A DNA stretch of 64,000 nt from Xestospongia muta (Eukaryota > Porifera > Demospongiae > Haplosclerida > Petrosiidae), in contig OY848920.1 in the NCBI GenBank assembly GCA_963693285.1, positions 7,391,135 through 7,455,134 on the forward strand, written 5' to 3'. Of this stretch, positions 56,601 to 64,000 are shown one piece after another. The position numbers and the translations under genes are program-made. Under the pieces are notes generated by a model, which was not told where the DNA came from, did not search any database, and was given only the letters and a program-made list of their open reading frames with translations. Positions within the stretch are counted from its first letter, which is position 1, and each line of letters starts with the position of its first letter.

Positions 56601-59600
56601 TCACATAATATAACAACGACGTAGTTTTTTCTTTGTATCCTCTGAACTTTCATTCTCTTCAAGAGATGGTTCATTGGGCATTTTCATGACTTCTTCAGAT
56701 GATGATTCACTTGATGTTTCTTCTAGTGATTTCTTTGTTTCACGAGTCATTTCTTCTATTGCCACTTTAGTAGATATAATCACCTTAACTTCAGCTGCAA
56801 AATCTTGGGTCATTGAAATATCAATCAAAATGTTGTTGAATTCCATACTGAATGCAGGTTGTTCACTAGCAATTGTTGCTTTAAATGTGCAGTCATATTT
56901 GCCACTTGGATAGCAGCCAAGAACATCGGGGTTTGGCTCCACATTTCTCATTATTTTTTCAAAAAACTGCACATCTGCTTCTGTAATGCAATCTTTCATA
57001 TAAAGAAAAGCAACTTTATTACGAGAATTCTTTAGCTGAATCGTATAATTTCTAAAGGCAACAAGAAAACAAAGCTTTGAAGTGTTAGATTTTCTGACAA
57101 CAATTGTTTGAATTCCAGCGCAACCTTTCAAAGAAAATCTTGACTTCTTGAAACGAAAACCATACTTGATATTTGGTAGAATTTCAGTAACACCAGATCT
57201 TCTTGGTACCCCAAAGATTGCGATGCTAGAACTCTCTATAGTATAAGATGTTTTATTATCTACAACTACCAAGCAGGAACGCTCTGCTTTAGAAAGGTGA
57301 GCTATTTCTTCCAATAAAGAAAGACGTTCACCAGCTGCAAGTCTAACAGTGAGATCGTGAAATAAATTTTTTTTCTCTTTATTGCTTGTATGGCTTTTTA
57401 CAATACTTGCTATCCTTCTGTGTTCTTCAGTTAAATCAGCATCTTCCCAAATCATTTTAACATTTTCCTCAGAACTAAAGGAGAATAAAGACATGTGAAT
57501 TCAATATTTTAGGCTATATCATTATTTATTTGCATGCATGAACCATGAAGTCCACAATAAAGACAAAGTTGTACATTATCGATGAGTAAATATATAAATT
57601 CTTTAGATTTACTTCTCAAGCATATTCTCTTCCTCTTCATCAGCCCTAAAAAGTGAAAAAAGAGGGGCATAGCATATTATTGCAATATAACTGTTGCTAA
57701 CAATTTATGTTTTGTATTTTGTCAAATTGTTTAAACTTCCATTCTATGAACAAAAACTTGATTATGGGATATACAAACCTTTAAAATATATCTCTCAATC
57801 AGCTTTTGAGATAATAATTTCATACTTAAGGATCAAATTTTTAATAAGGCTAGCTTGCATTTATAAGGCTAGCTTTCATAGCTTTATTCAATCATTGCTA
57901 ACAATGCCTTTTTGTATTGCTGAAGAACCTCATTATCATAACCATATCACGATTTAAATGATAATAATCTCAATAGTTAATATATACAATACTTTTATAG
58001 TATGCCTTGCATTCTACATTAATACTTACATTGTGGTCTTGTATCTTGCTGTTTCCAAGTTTAACATTTGATGTCTCTTTCCAGGGAGTGTCTTGTTAGC
58101 ACTATCAACAAGTTTCTTAACAGTACTCACAAGAACAGAAGTGTGTGGTCTCAAATTTGGTTTATTATCAATGCATTGCTCAGCTAGCTTTCTCATTATA
58201 TTACTATCCATTTCAACAAGTAGATGCATTCGTCTTTGTATTTCTGTCCTTGGCATGTTAGACTCATCAAATAGATCACCTGGTTTTGGCCATTTTTGTG
58301 TATAGACATGAAGTATTAGAACACCAAATGAGAACACATCTAATTTATCGAAGTTATCGGAAGTTTCTTTGTAGTCAGGTTTTAGTGCCTCGGGCGGCAT
58401 ATACGGCAGTGTACCAGGACATGTGGACATTCTCATGTAGTACGTAGCAGCTTCTGGCTCAAAAATACGAGACACACCCAAATCAGCAATTTTTGCCTTT
58501 ATCTCTGAGGTGAGTAATACATTGTTAGCAGTGAGATCACGATGAACTATAGGAGGTGTTTTTGCATGTAGATAATATAGACCTTGTGATACGTCACATA
58601 ATATCGAATCTTTAATAAGCTTTGGAATCTTCTCAGTTTGCTTTATATACGCAGTCAATGACATTGGTAGACACTCCATTATTAGAATAGGAACAACAGA
58701 ATCCGACTTGTAGTGCACTCCATAAAACTGGACAAAGTTTGGATGACGTAATTGACTCATCCTATTTTAATTAAAGATATAATAATTAACTCTGTTTGCT
58801 GAACAAAACAGACTCATGCTTTCCTAATATACCACTGAATCTTTGTCATTATTTTATTCTAGTCTGCTTTCATGGCTATATCATCACTACACATTCATTA
58901 AAAATGGCCAGATCAAACAAGTGAACATTGTGATAATTGCTATTCACATTTGCACACATTGTTCAGTGGTAGATAGAAAGTGAATGATGCTTTTTATTTT
59001 TTGTAGTGTTGGATATTCACGGCAAACATTAAATTTCGTAAAGAAGAGAGCTAGTAGAGATGCAAACATACAAACAAACAACCATATGTAGGTAGATTCA
59101 TCCTAAAACCTAATTCTTTCACCATGGCGTAAATAACACATTATATAAATAATCAAATATAACAGGTAACTAAATTGATAAGTTATACAAGCACCATGCG
59201 TGACTTTAATACTGTATGTTCATAACTGACTAATTTATACTTAAACACAGTACTAACATGTACTTACAATTTATGCAAAGACAATATCTATCCTTATCTC
59301 TATTTACATTTCCTGTATTCATTGTTCAATACGTATAAGGAGGTTGTACGAAGAATTTACTTTCTTAAGATGATACTACTCAAAGTTCACATTCAAAAGA
59401 CTGCCTGTTTAGTAAAGTGTAATGACGCAACGTTATAACTGGGCGTCATATTTTGTGACTTGTATTGAAGCTTTTGTGTTTTTTTATCACTATCTCTTGT
59501 TAACCTATCGTTTTTTTACTATTGAGCTATTTTTGACAGTTTGTTAAGTTTTCTACTGATCCTGAACAACGCTTGCGCAGGTGTTTGCTAAGAATATATA

Positions 59601-60166
59601 CATTTTGCATGACGGCAGGCATGGTTGTTTGTGATTACAGGATAAAAATCAGCTCGTCAGGTCATGGTGAATTGCGAAGATTGCCATTCGCTTTACTTAG
59701 GGTTTCAGGTGTGCAACGTACCTTAATAGCTAGCGGTCTAACTATTAAAAAAATGAAGTTCATGGACCTACAAGGGCTTTTGAATGTTGCAAACCATTTC
59801 TCCTTAGCCCATTCCTAACCAGAGTTATAGCATTGAGTAAGTGGTCATTCTCAACGAATGCGTGAAAAGTAAACTATATTGTCACTTTGTTCAAAGAAGT
59901 TGCAAGCATACACTAAGCACAATTTTTAAAGTTTTAATGTACCTCACACATTCTTCTTCAAATCGCTTTTTCATTGACTCGACTTCCTTTGCGTCATTGT
60001 TATGGCGAAAGAAAATCTCATGGATCTTCTTTCCAGCTACCTCAGCACCATCAGGAAATTTCATCTCCACTACCATTCCAAAAGCTCCTTCTCCGAACAC
60101 TTTTCCAGTTTCCTTTAAGTCTGGAATAATTGGCAATTCCTGTGGACTCGGGGATCTAGCTACCAT
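56601..60166 (-). CDS. TKL-type protein kinase fused to an actinoporin-like beta-sandwich region with a polybasic CaaX tail
   Basis: Exons 60166-59943, 58761-58030, 57645-57613 and 57474-56601 join with matching phases to 620 codons. The kinase domain has the GEGAFG loop (25-30), VAGK lysine (K46), the FEEECVRM helix C, HRDLTANNVLL (H148-D150), DLG in place of DFG (D168) and a CPGTLPYMPPEA activation end. An acidic linker (ADEEEENMLEN) comes from the 33 bp exon. Residues about 371-491 look by strand pattern like an actinoporin-like beta-sandwich (CLVVVDNKTSYTI, then GCAGIQTIVV, LCFLVAF); moderate confidence at best. A Ser/Glu-rich stretch precedes the C terminus KKKLRRCYIM, a polybasic region plus CaaX box predicting farnesylation and membrane anchoring. 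Alternatively, the last exon may be a separate gene starting at its own ATG 57494. Confidence 0.75.
59555..59820. other. GC-richer segment inside the kinase intron
   Basis: This part of the 1.2 kb first intron is less AT-rich and contains a plus-strand open frame of 81 codons without recognisable domains. It could be an inserted repeat; the frame is not called as a gene. Confidence 0.3.
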
Positions 60167-60169
60167 GAT

Positions 60170-61400
60170 ATCTACTACTTGTAAAAGAGGGTCTCTGTTA
60201 ACGACCTTGTTTGTTGCGAGGCGACGAACCTATATATGGCAAATAATTTCCTATTATCGTAAATCCCAAAGGAAGTTCATAGTACTGTTATACAATTAAG
60301 ATATCCCCATGTCAATATCTTCTTTCTATAGCACAGTCTATGAATAATCCCAATAGATGTCCACTCTGATTCAACAACAATTTTTTTAAAGACAAAAGCC
60401 AGCAATAGTAATTTGCTAGTTTTAAAGGTACCAGATAGAAAAATATGTATAATCAAGACATTATTTGCTGAATCATTATTTGCTGTACAGATTCATGTTA
60501 TAATAGAGGGTAAGCGATCACCTGCTTTTTTCCACACAGTAGAGTCTAACTACTCTAATTATGGCTGAAGTTCAGGAAACTCTTGAATTGATGTAAGAGA
60601 AGGAATTACTTCAATTAATAGCTTGTTACTCTAACATTTATGATTTTAGAAGAGACATTGTAAGAGACAAGTAGTTTTAGATAACAGTTACACTGTAAAA
60701 ACGTATGTGTGATATGCACACTTTACACTAGAAAAACATTGAACTATCCTGAAGAATTATTGAATTGGTTTTGTTCAAAGTGAGATACCCTGAACACAAT
60801 GGTGACCTGTCATGTAGCAGTTGTTATCACCTATTCTTAGTTCTCCTATTGTTGCTATAATTACAGGTGTCATTACAGCATCATTTTTAGTCATCACTAT
60901 TGTTAGCTTGATCATTTAAAAAACTGACCTTTTCCTAATGAATATTGTTTGTGTATGGGTGCTTACCAATAAAATTTATTCATAAATATTGTTATAAATG
61001 AACTACTGTGTCCCTTATTGTAACTATTTCAAGTGATAATAAACTCACAGTTTATATTAGAATCATAGGTTAGTAGCTAGTCTAGGGAGCTAGCCCCTCT
61101 TCATTTTTGACATCCTGATGCCTGCTATAAACTATTTTTTTAAATAAATTATATTGAATTATAAAGCCATATAAAATATTTCTCTATAATTATAGAGATG
61201 AACATTCTGGCTGATTTTTTTAAGAAAACAGAGTCTTCAGTGTCGAGGGAGTTATAGAAAAAGTACATAAGTAGTACGTAAAGCAAGCAATTTTATCCCC
61301 TTAAAAAAATTTATGCCCTCCCCTGAATTTTGGGTACCACAATTCGTGTGGTTTCCTCCCCAGATTGCCACGCCTCACAGTCTAGGGACGATACCAACAT
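60170..61400. other. Intergenic region upstream of the kinase and third death-like gene
   Basis: No full gene seen. At about 61140-61260 lies a relic of the Roc-COR-like exon 12 start. A possible MITE left end lies at about 61078. Confidence 0.5.
61140..61260 (+). pseudogene. Relic of the start of the Roc-COR-like exon
   Basis: Matches 40650-40740: ATTGAATTATAAA, a TTTCTCTATAA..TATAG acceptor and ATGAACATNCNNGCTGATT. Similarity ends within about 60 bp of the exon start. It indicates a former tandem copy of that gene just upstream of the gene at 61413. Confidence 0.6.
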
Positions 61401-61412
61401 TTTGTGATAACT

Positions 61413-63446
61413 ATGGATCCGATAGGAGATTTTGACGCTTTTTTAAATGGAAAACCGACTCTTAATGAGCTATTCAAACACGTCAGTATTAGTACCAAGT
61501 GGTACCAGTTTGGTGTGGTTCTAGAAATAAATAGCGCCAAGCTGGACGGTATTGACAAAGACTGTCAAGGAACCGATATGAAAGCTTTGAAAATGTTTGA
61601 ATTGTGGCTCAGTTCAAATCCCTCTGCTTCAAGAAAACAGATTATAGACACACTAAAGACAGAGAGCATTGGTGAGAATACAGTTGCTGAGGAATATCTG
61701 AAGACATTAATTGAAAGTAAAATCTGACTATCTATATAATTATATTCTCTTTTTTAAAATTTGTTCTTTCTTAAACAGTTCAACATCTCACCACTCAAGG
61801 ACTTCGTAAACTATCTGAAAATCTTTCTCAAGTTCGTCTTCCTATGGAAGTAGTTCATACACTATATACAGAGGATGTAATCTCCAAGGAGACATTTGAT
61901 GATGTGAAAAGATCAGGTGGTTTACTAACTGGAGATACATTGAGCACACTGTCTAATACAGTATCTAAAGACCCTAGCCAGTTGGAAAATTTTGGTACTG
62001 TCTTATTACAATCAGAGGAGACAGTAGGTGTAGGAAAAAATACACTAAAAGATTTTGGTAGGTATTAATAATAGTAATTATGTAATGATTGTAATATATT
62101 ATTAGGTCATGTAAGAGAGCTCTATTTGTCACCTATTTATCGAGATAGTTTTGATCGAATAAGAACAGAACTTGGAGAGTTAATAATGACAGTTGCACCT
62201 CTTATTGAATCTGCTGTCACACTGCCAAAATTTAAAGAGTTCAAAACATTTCTTCGAATGTCGTATCCAGAATTGAAGCCTCAATTATCTATAGCTGAAT
62301 CATTTGATGACATAATGGATATTGTACGTGGCAAGTGTACCCCTGTCAGTATTGCTTGTTTGGAGTCAATAATCAATCGTTATAACATCAAAGAGGCAAA
62401 AGCTTATATTGCAGCTTACCAGTCTAAAGTTGAAAAGCTTTGCAAGGAAATCAAACTTCGAGTTTGTGAACATGAAGATTTTATGACAGGTCAATCTTTT
62501 CCTCTCAAATGTGAGACCATTGAATTTGTTGTGGAATGGAAGGCAGATGAACACACACTAGAAGAGATAAAAGAGCTGTTATGGAAGGCATTTGGAGATA
62601 TGGCCCGACGAATCTTGGTTAAAAAAGCAAGGGAAAGCAACTCCATCATAGTGACATGCTATGCTCCACGATATATGATGGATGTTTTACTAAAGAAAGC
62701 AGAGAAGAATGTTACCCAATTGAAACAAATGGGAATAATCAAACTATCAATAGGATACAATGTTGTTTGGGATGTGAGTAAGAGATATGAGGTAAGAGAC
62801 TTACAATAATAGTATAGGTTTTATAGTGTGACTAGCGCTTACTTGTGTATTTGATAGGAGGCAAGTGCTTATGGAAAAGAACTAACTGAGATAATTGAGA
62901 AAAGTAAAATTGAACCAAAGACAAAAGATAGCGAAATAATAATGTTGCAATCTCCCCTGGGAGAGAAAGAAGGTATAACATATTCAGAAAAATCTGGTAC
63001 TGTGTATTTTATGTTTTCAGATTTGCAAGTACAATTAATGACTGATCTTGAAAACAAACAGGAAGAGATAGTGAGACTGGAGGAAGACGTGGGCTCAAAT
63101 CAATTTGAACTAAAAGAACAAGTACAAAGTAGGTTGTTGTTTATAGTTCTTACCTTATTTGTGTATACTTAAAACAAATGCTTTTGTATGACTTTTAGTA
63201 ACATTTAATCTAACAAACTCCTTGTTTACCATAGACAAAAGTAGAGTAATTGAAAAATCCATGCACAGAGTGTCTGATATATATATAAATGATATATACA
63301 ATATGGTTGTACTGAATGTTGTCATACTTCACTTTGTGTATATACATGTTTAATATCTGTATTCACTATATTGATAATAGGATCTCCAGTATTAGTTGCT
63401 GGTACATTAAAAGTAGACTCAGTGGATAAGGAATCAGAAAAACAAG
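61413..63446 (+). CDS. Death-like / CARD-like / domain-X / coiled-coil gene, 5' part (continues beyond window)
   Basis: Exons 61413-61716, 61779-62057, 62106-62791, 62858-62972, 63021-63128 and 63381-63446 join in frame and end on a GTATGT donor, so more exons lie outside. It is a paralogue of 33973-43485: exon 1 begins MDPIGDFDAFLNGKPTLNEL, exon 2 is the CARD-like segment (VVHTLYTEDVISKETFDDVK), exon 3 is domain X (TIEFVVEWKADEHTLEEIKE), and exons 4-6 are coiled coil and linker. Three middle coiled-coil exons of the paralogue are absent. The C-terminal module cannot be seen. The first two exons have the same lengths as in the paralogue (304 and 279 bp). Confidence 0.8.
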
Positions 63447-64000
63447 GTATGTACTATGTAAAATTATTACACAATTTGTAATTATATAAGCTCAGCCTAG
63501 TATATAAATGATACTTTAATGAAGAAGGTAATTTGAAAGTGAAACTTTTGTTTTTCTGAAAATGTTTGATTAGCCACACCCATCATAAAGCAATCATGGT
63601 AGACACCAATTAAGCTATTGATCACTATGCGTGTTGATGGTTAAAAGTTGCAGTTTGATTTTCATTGTCAATTTAAATGTCGAGTTTTCTTGCTTAATTT
63701 TTGAGTTAAAGTTTTATAAGTAATAATTACATGAAATATTTCTTTGAACACTTTAAATACCAATCAGTCATGTAGTACTATAGTTGTAACCTATATAACA
63801 TTACTATTTCAAACTTTAATTCTTAAATTGTCTACCTTAATAATGCTAAAAGTAAAATAAGATCAAAATGTTTCAGATTTACTAATAAGTTGAATGGGAA
63901 AAGAGGATCTGGGTTCTGTTACAGTACTGGTATGTTATTATATTGTATAACGATACAATATAATTAGACGATTCAATAGATTAATTAGAATGATATTGTA
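63447..64000. other. Intron of the gene starting at 61413, running off the window
   Basis: The sequence parallels the intron after 38664 in the paralogue (about 38665-39165), including shared strings near GGGTTCTRTTACAGT. No exon is seen before the edge. Confidence 0.6.

Noticed and set aside
59573..59818. 81-codon plus-strand frame inside the kinase intron
   Set aside because: No domain, no splice context and located in GC-richer, repeat-like intron sequence.

Overview
This is an AT-rich animal genome window, most likely from a demosponge such as Amphimedon. That identification is an inference from the gene families, the many short GT..AG introns, abundant microsatellites and lineage-expanded death-fold, LRR and TKL-kinase genes; no marker names the species. 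There is no bacterial operon architecture.

Layout from left to right. The window opens with the frameshifted C-terminal exon of a POT/SLC15-like transporter (1-456, minus). An intronless gene for a bacterial-type LanM lanthipeptide dehydratase follows (3285-4910, minus). Next come repeated terminal exons of an unknown plus-strand gene (5.5-6.7 kb). A 19-exon SENP6/SENP7-type Ulp1 protease gene (7814-13141, minus) follows; its exons join in frame to 841 codons, but the catalytic His and oxyanion Gln are replaced. A transposon graveyard (Ty3/gypsy relic, THAP/DDE relic, 13.5-16.4 kb) separates it from a Kelch-repeat/TKL-kinase gene (18033-20981, plus). After decayed FN3-like and SENP fragments lies the first of two ~7.9 kb direct duplication units (A, 23.77-31.69 kb; B, 45.56-53.46 kb). 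Each unit carries a minus-strand gene built as death domain, two CARD-like segments, an unnamed domain X, coiled coils and LRRs. Copy B is open for 1059 codons; copy A has a stop before the coiled coils.

Between the units lies a 14-exon plus-strand gene (33973-43485, 1407 codons). It shares the death/CARD-like/X/coiled-coil front end but ends in a degenerate Roc-COR-like module and a second death-like domain. A third front end of this type starts at 61413 and runs off the window. After unit B is a chimeric pseudogene (tail of the Roc-COR-like gene joined to a Kelch-kinase fragment). A four-exon minus-strand gene (56601-60166) then encodes a TKL kinase followed by an actinoporin-like beta-sandwich region and a K-Ras-like polybasic CaaX tail.

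How the genes may work together: death-fold front ends with exchangeable C-terminal modules (LRR or Roc-COR-like), interleaved with TKL kinases, look like an expanding innate-immune or cell-death signalling cluster. That is inference. The most unusual items are the stand-alone LanM dehydratase, the apparently catalytically dead SENP6/7 protein, the kinase/actinoporin-like/CaaX fusion and the shared uncharacterised domain X.
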